A DNA stretch of 64,000 bases from Endomychus coccineus (lineage: Eukaryota; Arthropoda; Insecta; Coleoptera; Endomychidae): assembly GCA_958510875.1 (NCBI GenBank), contig OY294068.1, positions 198,238,315-198,302,314 of the forward strand. Direction: 5' to 3'. This document shows, in pieces, positions 35,690 through 48,092 of this stretch (position 1 is the stretch's first letter; each line of letters opens with the position of its first letter). The notes under the pieces are model-generated. The model was not told where the DNA came from, did not search any database, and saw nothing but the letters and a program-made list of their open reading frames with translations. Position numbers and translations under genes: made by a program.

Positions 35690-36917
35690 GATTAAAAGCA
35701 GGTTAAATACATACAACTTAGTTTGTGTAAGCCAGTAAGCCAGCATTCCCTGGACCGACTGCAGCGGCTTGCATGCGTAGGCATATCGAGTGGTATGAGG
35801 TCGGCTCTAACGAGAGGCCTTGAACCTCTCGCCGTATTATCACCTCTACACTTATACATAAGAGATGAGGCCATGAGAACGGCATATAGGTTGAAGGGAC
35901 TAGGTAACTGGACCAAAACGCATTACTCTCGTGGACACTCATCGATTTTAAGTAGGGTAATCTCTAAATGCCTCATACTGGGAATGAAGCAAGATAGCAT
36001 GATCTCAGCTGTATGTCTCACTTCTCCCAAAGTCCTAATCCCGGATAGAGGGGATTGAAGTAACGAAACTTTCACCCTACTGTCACCAGACGGACTCGTA
36101 TGGTTCACAGATGAGTCCAAGGTAGGTCAGGCTTCTGAGGCGGAAGTGTACCTTAAAAGGCCAAAGGTCACTATGTCAGTGACTTTAGGCGCTTACTGTA
36201 CGGGTTCTCAGGCGGAGGTCTACGCAATATTGACTTGTGCCATGGGAAACCTGCGAAGAAACTATGTGAATTGGCGCCTATATATTTGCATATACAGTAG
36301 GTCGGCTCTGGGAGCTATCACCCAGTCACATCAAGGTTGAAGAATGCAGGGATATACTGTCTAAGGTAGCCAGGAGAAATGAAGCTCAACTAATCTGGAC
36401 CCCTGGACACAGTGGAGTTGAAGGAAATGAAATGACTGACTCCCTGGCCAGGCGTTGTCGTCTTGCGGCCCCGTCGGGTCGGAGCTAATGGTGGCTTTAT
36501 CAAACTGCGTTTCAGGACAAGCTCTTCATCAAAGAGCCTGTGCCTAATCTCTCTGAACAGAAGAAACATCAGAGAGATGACTGGAGTTCTTACCTGTCAC
36601 TGTCTTCTCAACAAACACCTTCACTCTATGGACCTCACAGATGACCCAATATGTAGCAAGGCGGAAGAAAGTACCTCTTACATCCCGTTGAAATGCCCAG
36701 CATTAGCATCCCTCAGGCACCGACATTTCGGATATTCAAAACTGCTCCCAGAAGAACTTATGGAAGCCAGCACAGGCAATATTCTGGGCGGGCTTCTAGC
36801 GGGCCACAAACCTGATAGAATAGAATGGAGATCCTACCATTAGGCGCAAAATCGACCCAACTAAGTGCCAAGTGCATTTGGGGAATAAGCTCCCTTCCCT
36901 AAAACGATGATGATGAA
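35690..36917 (+). pseudogene. R1/I-type LINE 3' region with RNase H, decayed
   Basis: In order: SLDRLQRLACVGISSGMRSA (RT C-terminus), AVLSPLHLYIRDEAMR, then an RNase H domain (LVWFTDESK where the first D sits, GSQAEVYAIL with E, a spoiled DSRSALGAI, and WTPGHSGVEGNEMADSLARR split over frames), and an end domain with a damaged zinc-binding CXXC...H...C (SKAEESTSYIPLKCPALASL). At least four frameshifts or stops. Ends with an ACGATGATGATGA tail at 36903-36915. Same architecture as the much better copy at 49600-50995, but a different subfamily. Confidence 0.8.
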
Positions 36918-37442
36918 GCCGTAAACTGCATAACGCGGAAACGGAAAGCAATTTTGGTTCATAATAGTATGTATAAGAGGGAAACGAGGACTTTGGTCAC
37001 TGTACTTTTCACTTTCAGGATTCTAGGTATTTATTCCATTTTTATCCACTCAACTGTATGACTGTATGAGTGTTAAATCAGACGGAAGATTTCAAATTGA
37101 GATCATTCATATGTTGGGTAAATTTAGTATAAGAAAATTGCTCGTAATTTAATACCACAGTATGTTGTATGATGAATCAACTAGTTTTGGCCCTTGAGGC
37201 TAGTAAAGGTATGGCTTTTAGGGTAGAAACTTTGGAGATCTCAGTTTTATATCATCATTCAGTGTCTGCACTTTTAGATTTTCTCCGTGTGTTTCATTTC
37301 CTATTTTATCTCCTTTGGCTCTGTGGCTCCTATCTAACTGATGTTAGTCTTTCGTGTGCATCCATCATAATACAACAGCAATTTGAAGTAACAATGAAAC
37401 ATTTAAGGGCAACGTACAAGTCACTGTAACAAAAAAAAACAT

Positions 37443-37948
37443 TGGACAACACACATATAATTACCTCAGCAGTAAAATATTCAACTATCTACCTGAAATA
37501 TATAAGATGTATATACGGAAAATAAATAATGTAAACATTGTGAAAAGAATTTTCAAAAGGTATTTGCTAGACCTGAATAGGGATGTTGTTCATAATATAA
37601 TCACAAATAATAGCGAATAATCAAAGCGTAATACTATATTGTCTACTCATTTTCTACCATCATACTTTATAACTTTATATGACTAGGTTAGATTAGTTAA
37701 TAAGTCAGTTTTTAAGCACCTTAGCCACTAATTGAATATGTTAACGTAATAACGAAAAGAGGGCCAAAAAAAAAATATATATATATATTATATACACATA
37801 TATGTGCAGATCATGTCTTACCAGGAATAGTACCCACGCACAACTCCGGTTTTAGTGGGATTCCCCATGTTTATCTGTAAGAAACGTCTTATCTTCATTA
37901 TAAAGATTGCATTATATATTGTATATCGATATTTACAGAATAAACAAA

Positions 37949-37982
<34 letters not shown>
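37443..37982 (+). pseudogene. LINE 3' end with (ATT)n tail
   Basis: The frame at 37446-37620 reads GQHTYNYLSSKIFNYLPEIY, then VNIVKRIFKRYLLDLNRDVV, the last residues of a non-LTR RT (N.LP..I..I... FK..LK..L). It is followed by about 330 bp of AT-rich 3' UTR with a (TA)n run (37772-37795). It ends in a perfect (ATT)10 microsatellite at 37950-37980, the likely reverse-transcription tail. Confidence 0.7.
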
Positions 37983-39300
37983 AGTTTGCTTCAATTTGTA
38001 AATGAATATAAGCCCAACAGACGAGATGATTTTCTAGCTTTCGCATCATTTCCAAAGAACTATATTGACTTTGCCGAAGTTGCAATTAGTTGAGTTCTAT
38101 CGCTAAACTTCCTCAGTTGCTAATTCAAAATTAGAACTTAAACTATAACAACGGAATCCGGCATTGTTCTTTCATTGTGTGTTGTGTAACCAGAACGATG
38201 ACGGTTCCTCGGATGAAATATTCACGAAAGGCGTATTATTTTCCTAAATTTCCATCTATTACTATTATGTGCGTAATATGGAGAAATGGATATGCCGTAG
38301 CAGTAACTGTGGATCGATTTTATTAATATGCAAAGTAGGCTAACAAATACTGTGTTATGGGGCTGATCCGATCGGAAACGTGTTTTCATTGCCATATTCA
38401 ATGGTTATTAGGCCTCTGTGGAGGTTTTGCATTCATAACCAATAAAAACTTATCCCGAAGTGGCTAGTCAATGTTATTCTACAATATTGTACGATTCTAT
38501 ATTGTTCCATTTCAATAATTGATGGTCTGACTAATTCACCGTGAAGAGCAAATGTTATGTAAATTTTACACATTATACGTCGCATATGCCTTTAGTTTCG
38601 TTTGTACAACTCACTGGAAACTATTCCAGCTTATAATATGTAAACTCATTATGTAGAAGGAGGAACATCAGACCGAGATCATTAATTTTTCTCATTTAAT
38701 GCAAAGTACGTAGTGCAATTTTGGAACTTGAGTTTCCTTCCGTGAAACTTTATAGACGATCTGACGAAAATAATCATTTCTATTAAACCAAATTACGCCA
38801 TTTGCAAGAACTACTCATTATTATGAATCTACACAGAATAGTCTTGAACTTAGTTGTAATTGCGTCTTACTTAGTTTTGTCTAGTTTATAACAATTAACT
38901 ATGATCCATACATCACTAACTATCATCACCGATAGGAACTGGTCTTCCTTGTTGTAAAGACATTATAATACAAATGAACACTACATTGAATAATACACTG
39001 CAGAAACTTCCAATAAAATTTTTATTATGGAAATAAAAGAAAACAACATATTTTTTTAATACTTTGACACGAGAGGGAAATCTATAATGTTCGAAGAACA
39101 TCGTGTGAGCTAGAGGTGAAATGTTTGGAGAGGAGATGCATTCGACATAGGGAAAGACCTCAGTAGGTGAAGAGGTCCACAACTACACTATTCGATAGAA
39201 AGCTCGGTAGATTTCGATCTTGATAATGGATTTTTTATTATTTTTTTAATTGCTATAATTTTAATAATTTTGACATATAAATTACTTTAATTTTCTCATT
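37983..39300. other. No supported gene
   Basis: AT-rich. Open frames (for example 38916-39182, minus) show no domain. Confidence 0.45.
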
Positions 39301-39310
39301 GAAATTATCT

Positions 39311-39436
39311 GCCTTATTTAATTTTTCACCAATTACTGTAATTTTTTGATTATCTACCTCATTTAATTTTTCACCAATTACTGTAAGTTTTTGATTATCT
39401 ACCTTATTTAATTTTTCACCAATTACTGTGATTTTT
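39311..39436 (-). repeat. 45-bp minisatellite, about three units, in-frame on the minus strand
   Basis: The 45-bp unit (CACCAATTACTGTAA onwards) repeats nearly three times. Read on the minus strand it is an open 15-residue repeat (ITVIGEKLNKVDNQK pattern) inside a stop-free stretch of about 58 codons. The heptad-like spacing of I, V, L would suit a coiled coil. No start codon or splice sites are evident and no neighbour supports a gene. Confidence 0.6.
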
Positions 39437-39601
39437 TCAATAATTTCAATTCTTCGTGTTTTTCATAAATGAAAATAAGAAGCTTTAGGCTGAATTTAGG
39501 ATAATAGGTGATTATAACATTCAATTTGCATTTAAAAATTATTGAAATTCAATTTATCTTAAATAAGAAGCAAAATTTGCATTCATTTTAGACCTAAACT
39601 T

Positions 39602-40290
39602 TTGATTTTTATTAATCCTTATTTATATATTAATTTAATGTCAGCCCAAAATTCCCAAAAGGAACTGAATATTTTAAAACTCAAAGCAATTGATGATAAT
39701 TTTGATCACAATCTGATATATACTATGTTGAAAAAGGAGGAATATAATATTGATATTAAAGAAAATGTCAATAAATTGGAAAATTATAGAAGCATTACAT
39801 ATTCTGGTAAGATTTCGAATGAGTATGATAGTTGTTGTTTTCGGTTAATTTTGTTATTTGATCTATAGGAACACCATTATTGATAGCTATTCGTTTTATT
39901 ATGTCCTCACTATTATTTGTCCAGAATAAAACGAACAGCTATCATTTTGGTACCGTATTTTGGTACCGTGAGCGAAAACATTGATAACATTTTATCACGC
40001 CATACTCTTAAAATCAGTTTCAAACCACAAACCAAACTATCTTAGCATAATGCTGAAGAAAAAACCAATGAATATAGTAATGGTGTTAAAAAGCTAATTT
40101 GCCGAGACTGTGAAAACTTTTACATAGGTAGAGCTTGTCGTAATTTAATACTTATATACCAGACTTAACAAAACAGACTCAACCTTTTCCAACCAAGTGT
40201 TTCAAATAGGTCATACCTTTCCTACTTTAGATAGCCTATAGAAAAGGGAGAGATCCCCCATTTCTAGATATTAAACCTATAGGTAATTAT
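39602..40290 (+). pseudogene. Penelope-like element: RT C-terminus, linker and GIY-YIG
   Basis: The first frame (39602-39868) gives QKELNILKLKAIDDNFDHNL and YRSITYSGKISNE, the typical PLE stretch after the RT. A second frame (39955-40130) gives VSENIDNILSRHTLKISFK, then KKLICRDCENFYIGRACRNL, the GIY-YIG core with its C..C pair. FQIGHTFPT near 40195-40225 matches the C-terminal part. Frameshifts and stops throughout. A 70-bp copy of repeat family F follows at 40317. Confidence 0.82.
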
Positions 40291-40316
40291 ATTTCTCTAG
40301 ATCGAGACAAGTTACA

Positions 40317-40390
40317 ATGCAGCTTATAGTTCCAGGTAGCTTTTTCGCTCTTCTTAGCTCATGGGTGGAACGAGGAAGCTGCAGTATTAA
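40317..40390 (+). repeat. Repeat family F, third copy
   Basis: TTATAGTTCCAGGTAGCTTT ... GGTGGAACGAGGAAG matches TTATAGTTCCAGACAGCTGT ... AGTGGAACGAGCAAG at 35067-35130. Its place just behind a PLE gene remnant hints that family F is PLE 3' sequence. A 77-codon open frame covering it has no recognisable domain. Confidence 0.55.
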
Positions 40391-43300
40391 TGATCGAGCT
40401 ATTTATCAAGGTGCAAATATTCCATTGGCAAAAATTCTAGAGAACAGAACATCTGATCTCCTAGCCAAATTCACTAAGTTTCTCGATGGTTTTGTGGATT
40501 TCCCGACAGCGGAGCTTGCATCATCAGCAGCAAAACTAAAATTAACCTAGGACATACTATACATGGATTCAAAAAACAATGCAGCTACATTAGTCACTTG
40601 AAGATAACTATAAATACAATAGTTGGGTCAATCGAACAGAAATATTTCAAATAGTTACAAACAAAGATATTCATTATCCAAAAGCGGCTGGTCAGGTGAC
40701 ATTTTTAATCTGTGTTATCAATAGCTAAAACAAAGAGGTCTATACCCAAATCAAAGGTTTCAAATTAAATAGATTAGAATCAATAGAGATTTATGAAGGT
40801 GTATAAAACTCTTATAATAAAGTTAGGTCACTCACAAGTATCAGTATCTCAGTGTGACCTCTACATTTCGGTAGATGGTGTTGGAACACCTTTGCTCTCT
40901 AGCATATCCTAACTGTGTATTTCTGGGCCTTACTTTGAGCTTATGAGCGAGCGAAACCGCTGTCCGGAACTGAATGACTGTTCTACCTCGAGAAACCATT
41001 ATCTAATTCCAACACGAAATATGTTTGCTATTCACCTATGCATTAATGTCTCATTTCTCAGCGAATCAAAACTTATATACATTCCTATGACGAATCTATC
41101 GAAGCAATCCCAGTGTATGTATGTGTGTGTGGTATCTAATTGAATCAATGTCAAAACTTTGTAGTCTCCTTGTGGAAGTAACGTTAGGGTTATAACAAAA
41201 CAGTTTTACTAGACATAATTTTTTATGATGTCTATAAAATGAATACAATCCATTTCGATTTCCATGGTAGCTTGTAAGAAAGTGCTTATGTAATTGTTAT
41301 TTTAGTGCTTCCGCTACTGGCTTTAAATTAAATATAAATCTTTATTATCGAAATTGATTGCTTTCTTAGTTGCTCCTAAATTTATCGAGTTATGACCAAC
41401 TTTGATGTTCCATTCTTTTTCCTTCCACAGCGCGTTTAATATTTCAGCTCATAAATTTTTATGGCCATACACTATAACAACCTAAATATGGTCTCTTCAC
41501 GGAAATCTCAAGTAGAAAACACTGGCCCGTTAACTTTTTGATGAAGAAAGCTTTGTATTTCGAGCGATAGTAGATTAGTAATATAGGAAGCCATGAACCT
41601 TTCTAAGTACCTTAGTTTTCTTTGTTGACAATCGTTGAACACAATACGACAGTGATATTTTCTAGACATTATTCGTCCTTTTACGTTCAACCAGTCTTCT
41701 TAATTCAGATAATTAATAATAGTGAGAACCATTTACTACTAACGGTTAGTGAATAGAAATAACGTAATGATGTTTGCAATATAAGAAATATGTGGTTAAT
41801 TGTTCATGTGACTTCCTCTCTCATTGACATGTGTCACATGAACTATCAAGATGTAGCACAGAATCGGGAAGTCTTGAATTTATTGCACATAATAAAGATA
41901 TGAAATAGATACGTGTGATGTATATTTATAACTACCAAAATACAATTATTGTAAAGCAAAATGAGTGGTGAACGATTATTCTTCTGGTTTTCCGCACGTC
42001 CAATGTTTTACAAATTGCTGCCTCTAAGTATACCTGTGATTTTCGTGAGAAATGGTAAAACACCTCATAATTTGTTTGTTTATGAAATAGGGAGTGGGAA
42101 ACTATGTATTTTTGAAAAGCCTAGAGTATTAGTAATTTAGAAATATGAAAATATTTAAGGTCCTATTTGAAAAAACAACTTTGGGTTGAATTTTAAAATG
42201 ACAGGTCATACCAAAAACGTAGTTGCGCCACAGGACTCTGCAGAAATAGAACCTTTTTACCGTGAAACCAAATTATAAAATTCCTGAGATACGAGACTTT
42301 GTCAGAAATGTAGAAATTTATATTTCACTCTTTACCTCAAAAACGAAACAGAATTTTGTTTTTTACTACCCCTTTAGAAAATTACGTTTACCACCCGTAA
42401 ATTAGGCTAGAAAACAGCACTCTTCCTTCCAAGGGAAGAAAAGCTAACTTTACGTACCTCAGGGAGGTGGAATCTCTAACAAGCTATTAAGTTTAGATTT
42501 TCGTTCAGTCATTTTTTAGAAAGTTCGTACCTAGTCTTTCTCGTATCTTTCATGAGATTTAATTAGCAGAAGCGATACCAACTTGGCAGATGGTAAAATT
42601 TCTTGAGGAATACTATACTTAGTTACATGTCCCATTTTTCATTGATAATTTTTATGATTGAAATAAAGAAAATCCGTTGAAATAATTGAAAATGGGAGAA
42701 GGGTAGTAGGAAAAAATATATACATTCTTCTAGAGTAAAGAGCATGTCCTCCCTTGGATTTGAATGCCTTCTCCGTTTCGCGTCGGCAGTCAAACTATCA
42801 GCGTGAGGGATATAAGCACTTTCATCCCTTGATATGTGAATGACTATTACGAAATCGTAAGTTCGATGAAGAACTAGCCAGGGTTACAAAAACCACAACG
42901 CTGTATCTACCACGATAACCGATATACCCCGCAAAACCATCGAACATGAGACAACCTTTACACCCATGCATTAGTCAAAATTTAGTGAACCAACTCAGTG
43001 TAAGACAGCGCTCTTTCACCAGAGGTGATCCATGTTCTGCCTCCTCCTTTCGAACCGCCGAATCCTTTCACTTTGGTAGGGAAGACTTGGAAAGGAAGAA
43101 TGGAAGAGGATTTCAGAAGACGTGTTCCTCTTCGAGGGGATAGGGAGAGAAAAAATATTTGCAACCCTGATGCAGACCCTTATTCAGAAATTGTTATGAC
43201 TTATCTCTCATATCGCAAAAGTAACGTGGCATAATTATTACGGGATATTTATGGATCTGATAAATCTTTATGTACGAATACATACAACGTTTGCCTGTCT

Positions 43301-44000
43301 AATGACCGAAAGCACGAACGCGAGCAAGTATCGATGTTTTAATTAAAAATTGATGTAACCCTCTCTTATCCACCATAGGATCTGATATACACATTATTAC
43401 TTTATGGCGCTTGGGAATTGGAACTATGGTAATGGTGCGAGACTTTATGACCACTAACGCTACGAGGTTCATTGAAAATGGTGCGTGCGAGTCTATATTC
43501 TTCTGTAACGAATGGCTTTTGTTAGGGTAAACATGAATGTAACAGTCAGTATTGTATTGTTGCATGTACGTTTTATGCTATTTTTGTAGACTACAAAATA
43601 GAATCGTTTATAATTGTGCTTTTTATGAGTGCGGGGCCAACAATGCTGCTCTGTTCAATTGTATGGAGATGTTATTGTGTTTGTAACCTACGGGCTGAAT
43701 ATACATTACATGAGGAGCTAATTAGTAAACTGCAACTTTTGGACTAATTGAAACATCCGTTTACTTACGATTAAGTTATTGCATAGCATTTTTTATCAAC
43801 TTATGCAATTATAATTATTCATTTATTTTTAATTTATGCAGTATTTTTTTTTCTTTGATATTAATTCAAGTTACACTTTTTGAGCGTGGTGACCGATAAG
43901 AAAACAATTTTTTTTCTTTTATTGAATAAATGAGAAGTTAATATCGTTTCAAATATTTTAATTATCTCACAATACATGTAGGTTATTCAGGAATTTGTTA
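40391..44000. other. Long stretch with no convincing gene
   Basis: Mostly unique AT-rich DNA. A 59-codon ORF at 41961-42140 (+) begins MSGERLFFWFSARPMFYKLL with a good start context, but has no family I know. At 42930-43240 a proline-rich frame (LPPPFEPPNPFTLVGKTWKG) is faintly like the start of an LTR-retrotransposon Gag. I do not call either as a gene. Confidence 0.4.
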
Positions 44001-44009
44001 TCATTGAAA

Positions 44010-44700
44010 CTATAGGTTTATGGTAACTGAATAACTGAAATAAGAGACATAAGTTTGAGACTTGATATCCTCTAAATATCTGGAAAATACCGCGTCAATG
44101 GTGGCCCCATATTTTGTTGTGGATTCTTGTGGATCATTATTCATTTCCAAATTCAATTTTTCCGAAAGAAAAGTTGTCAACCGCTCTGATTTTTTATCAG
44201 CGAAGTTGATGTTGAAATCGCCAGCCAAGATAAGTGGAAATTTATTACCATTTGTACCAAGTATTTTTGACCCTTCTTCAGTGTACTCCAGTAAAGTGCG
44301 ATGAATAAAATGCTCTACCTCGTCCAATTTTGGATTCGGAGAAATGTAAATTGCTACCATGACTATGTGTAGGCCATTTCTGAGTTTGCATAAGCACGCA
44401 CAAATATCTCCAAAAAATGAGCGCCTAACATTAACATCGCTAACGTGTGTGCAATATTTATTTCAATATTCGGAGTCGTAATATTAGTTACATTATTATT
44501 ATTTTGGTAAATAGCTACCCCACCTTTTGGAACAGTATCTCGTTTGAATTGAACAATACAATTGAAATTACGTATTTCGATCGGATTATCATGCGCCATG
44601 CAAGATTCGGTAAGAAGTAACACATCTGTTTGTCTCTTAACTGAATCTTGTAAATCGTATTTGTGACTATTTAGACTTTGGCAATTGAAAGTCATTATTG
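44010..44700 (-). pseudogene. APE-type (EEP) endonuclease domain, Helentron- or LINE-derived
   Basis: Two frames joined by one frameshift near 44362. MTFNCQSLNSHKYDLQDSVK, DVLLLTESCM (catalytic E), KRDTVPKGGVAIYQNNNN; then VAIYISPNPKLDEVEHFIHR, FPLILAGDFNINFADKKSER (GDFN), TKYGATIDAVFSRYLEDIKS, TYVSYFSY. The D-x-N and GATIDAVFSR motifs are those of apurinic-type nicking nucleases. The sequence style (SRYL..., YVSYFSY near the end) resembles the C-terminal nuclease of insect Helentrons more than a typical LINE. No helicase or RT is adjacent, so the origin stays open. The missing final SDH-type motif leaves it inactive. Confidence 0.75.
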
Positions 44701-45389
44701 AAATGCCATTTCTATTACTAAGGAAATCTAAGACACTTTGAGCTGTCGTCTGAACACTATTTAAAGGCAGTCTTTTGAATTCTTACAACAAAGATGCAGT
44801 CGATGCAGCTTGCCTTCGATTATTATAAAACTTGAATGTAGAATTATCGCTATATGCAATAGCTTAATAGAAACAGGTACTCTCAGGTCTCTGCTACGCG
44901 CGTCTAACGTATAAACTCTCCTAGAGGCATATGTCAAAATGATTTCGTTCGTAGCTAATTACATAGGACGTCTGGAGTTCATGCAATTATGTTTTTAGAT
45001 AATTCGAACCTTCTAATTTCGATAGGCCACGTGAAAATCCCGGAGTCTCAAGCGCTAGAGTGTTATAACATTCGTATAAAATAGCGAAATTTCTCACTTT
45101 TAGAAACTTCAAATTAATTAATTAATTTGACACATGTTAGGTGCTTAGGTCTTACATTATTTTTCGTTACGGAATTTCTTGATTCGGTCGCCGCGCTCAA
45201 AGCCCGCGATAAAAGCTATATGCAATAGCTTAAAAAACATTCATGCTGTTGCTTTTGTCCTATTTATTATTGTAACTCATGTAAATAAAATCGCTTCAAG
45301 AACCGAATACCTACGACAAAAAAATAATTACCAAAAATGTTCGTCTTCAAACTCATGACGAACAAAGATAGGGTTTGTTAGTCTGAATG
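44701..45389. other. Intergenic, with a short inverted motif
   Basis: GCTATATGCAATAGCTTA occurs at 44849 and again at about 45215, about 365 bp apart in the same direction. Each copy is nearly palindromic. No gene is seen. Confidence 0.4.
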
Positions 45390-46119
45390 ACACGCTGAAA
45401 TTGTTGTTCGTAACATTTGTACGATCGCGACTTGAGTACGCATCTGTGATTTGGTTCCCTGGTTATGCATTCATAGAGATGCCCAGGAATCTGTTCAGAG
45501 CCGCTTTTTGAAATACCTGTGCTTCAGGATAGACGGTTGTTATCCTCTCAGGGGCATAACTGATTCTTTCCTGTGAGATAGATGCAATATGTCATCCCTT
45601 TCTCGCAGGAATAATCATGTACTCCAGGCCAGTTTGTTCAAGTTGCTCAATAACCTAATTTACTGCCCCATGCTGCTAGAGTGAGTCAATTTCCTAGTTC
45701 CTCGGCTGAACTCACGGTCTGTAAATACTTTCTACCTCCAAACTCCTCGTACTAACATACCTAAATTACCTCCATTATTTTGCATGTACCATGCCTACAA
45801 CACCAATGACACTCATACTTAATATGATATTTTTAATTCTAGCCTAAAACAGATTGCTCGCCTATTGCAATGAAACAATATTCATACTTTCCAGCTCTTT
45901 CTTTTTTCTTTTCTTCTCTGTACATTGCTGTGATGAATATTTTTGACTATTTTCTTTTGCTTTTTGAGTTTGTCTCTTCTCGGACTTGAGTATAATTAGT
46001 AAATTTAGATTTAGCTCAGATAATAAATGTTAGTATATTAATTTAATTATGCATTGTCCTGATCTTTAATTGGGCTTATACCGGTTGAACAGTGTAAGAA
46101 TAAATAAATAAATAAATTC
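45390..46119 (+). pseudogene. LINE RT fragment, family G copy 2, with (AATA)n tail
   Basis: LKLLFVTFVRSRLEYASVIW then FPGYAF, and after a frameshift a CFRIDGCYP-like segment and LLNNLI. The first 280 bp match 31960-32210. This copy keeps its 3' end: AGAATAAATAAATAAATAAA at 46098-46117. Many stops. The abrupt 5' edge near 45390 marks truncation. Confidence 0.82.
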
Positions 46120-46120
46120 A

Positions 46121-46360
46121 ATTGGGGGTAAGGCATTGCGGTCCGTTCATGCCTGAGCCGAAGCCCTTTGCACGATTCCTAATGAGGTTAACACCAACTT
46201 CGTGCATTGATGTTCCGTTTACACCACGTGCACAAAGCAAATAACTAAGGTTCGTACTGTGGAGGTGGTAGTTAAGCGGTCCGTCTCCTGTCAGTATCTG
46301 TGGCAGCAGTTTGGCATCAGTTTCAACCATGTTCCTCACTTGACCAGTCTTCCCTAATGT
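46121..46360 (-). pseudogene. LINE C-terminal zinc-finger region, minus strand
   Basis: AKLLPQILTGDGPLNYHLHS, SYLLCARGVNGTSMHEV: the segment TG.GP...HLH......LC..CG, which follows RNase H in R1/I-type LINEs (compare GLMTGHAPVKGHLNKM, CRLCGED at 50545-50640). Cysteines are partly lost. Head-to-head with the LINE tail ending at 46119. Confidence 0.5.
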
Positions 46361-46814
46361 ATATATTACTGGCAGAATTCAGAATGGAGGTAGCGGAATG
46401 TCTTTGCCGACAAGGAATTTAACCGTATACATCCAAACGGGGAAGACCATTCACAATCTCTATGGAGGAACAGCTTAAAGAGAAGAATAAAAAGGCCCCA
46501 CTTCTTATATCCCTCCTCAAGATATCCAAACGAATGGTATCAGTCACTGGCCCATATATACTAAGATGCAAGAGAACCTTGTATAAAAACTTTTATATGT
46601 AAAATGAGAAAACTGTGGAGTGTTTCTCTGGTTCAATAGGGACTTGAATTTTTTTTCAAGACTCGTCAATAGAGCTGTTTATGCATTTCGCATCAAATCT
46701 GATACATATTGAAAAATGTTGTTATTTTGCAAAACATAGTTCCCAGATTTTTTAAAGCATTTTTTCTTCATTCCATATAGTGTGTTTAACAAAGTAATGA
46801 AAAACTTGAGCAGT

Positions 46815-46975
46815 ATTTTCAGTGGATGAGGGTGATTTTTTGTTATCTATAGTGTTATAGTATATCCACAGTGTGAACTCTCGTAACAGTATATTGTTTA
46901 TAGCATGTACTACTATGTACTATTTGGACATTTGCCTGTTATGAATTGAATTTGAATAAATAAATAAAAAACTTG
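46815..46975 (+). repeat. Dispersed repeat D, copy 3, with poly(AATA) end
   Basis: GTGGATGAGGGTGATTTTTT and AGTGTTATAGTATATCCACA match copies at 14283 and 27970. Here the stretch continues to a GAATAAATAAATAAA tail at 46956-46970, suggesting a retrotransposed 3' end. Confidence 0.6.
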
Positions 46976-47906
46976 AGAGCTTTTCGGGCAACAAGGGTGA
47001 TGTCTGTGTCTCGAGAGGTACCCCGTATTTTTATCAACGCCATTGTGAGAAATTCACCCACAATCACGTTGGAACATGAGCACAGGCATCATATTCAATA
47101 ATCCTTTTCTATTGTCCTTCGGAACAATGTACTATTAGAGAACCCAATGAATATCGTAGGGGCAAGTTCATTCATTATTAAAAATAAGCCGACTCGAATG
47201 GAAAGTTCATATTGTATGTGGAAGTAAGATGTCGATTGTATTATCGTGACGTATGTACATAGAAAAAGGAAGATATAATCGCCTTGCTGGTTCGAACTAT
47301 TGTTTATTTTACAATTCCTCACTAATTTATTAGTCCAGGCTCGTGCAGCTTGGTTATGTAATTAGTACGTAATAATAAAAGTTGCGTGCATACGTGAACG
47401 GAAGCGTATTATACTTCCTTTACTAAACAACTTGTTCTGTCGTATTGAGGTTTAAACTAGAAATAACGTGCTCGACGATGTACGTGTATATGCGAGTATA
47501 TGGTCGTTCTATAGTTTATTTTATTTGCGAAATATTCCAACCGGTCTTCGACTCTCTCTGTTTCTCTCTAGAGAAAATTAAAATGGACGTGACTCACAAT
47601 TTTATAAAACTTATTGTTCCGTACAAACTGATAACAGTTCTAAGTCGCCATTCACGACAATAACAAGGTGACTTCCCTCACTCATGAATGTTGAATAAGT
47701 TGGATTTGGTTACATACTTTTAATTACTCAACCAATGTATAATGAACTTGAAGTACTTGTAATTTCCAAAGCGTTTATTACTTATGTTGCATTATCTGAG
47801 AATTTTTCATATTATAGGGATCTAAAATGATGGTTAGGTACCTGCTTTACCATTCCAGTATGGCGGACGAGTTGTCACATTATTTGTTTACGTACATATA
47901 AAGCAA
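46976..47906. other. No supported gene
   Basis: AT-rich. Open frames at 47095-47322 (-) and 47445-47663 (+) lack domains. Confidence 0.45.
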
Positions 47907-48092
47907 TGCGTATATCTTGATTTTGTTTCTAATTTAAGAGGTGATCCTCACAAAATAGAAGGCCAAATTAATAAAAATAATGGTTCTATTTTAAGCATAA
48001 AATGTTCATGCAAGACAGGACAAGGGGGACAGTGTAAACATGTCATGGCAACATTATTATATTGCTACAAGTCAGAGGTTATGTTAACATAA
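47907..48092 (+). pseudogene. SWIM zinc-finger fragment
   Basis: An open frame of 61 codons ends GSILSIKCSCKTGQGGQCKH then VMATLLYCYKSE. The C-x-C...C-x-H arrangement is a SWIM zinc finger, a small nucleic-acid or protein-binding domain. In many insect genomes this form sits N-terminal to a YqaJ-type nuclease in one multi-copy gene, and that domain follows here at 48322. The start of the protein is missing. Confidence 0.75.

Noticed and set aside
40317..40550. 77-codon frame after the PLE remnant
   Set aside because: Its first part is dispersed repeat family F and the remainder has no recognised domain.
43025..43234. Possible LTR-retrotransposon Gag start (LPPPFEPPNPF)
   Set aside because: Similarity is limited to a proline-rich start. 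No protease, RT or LTR nearby.
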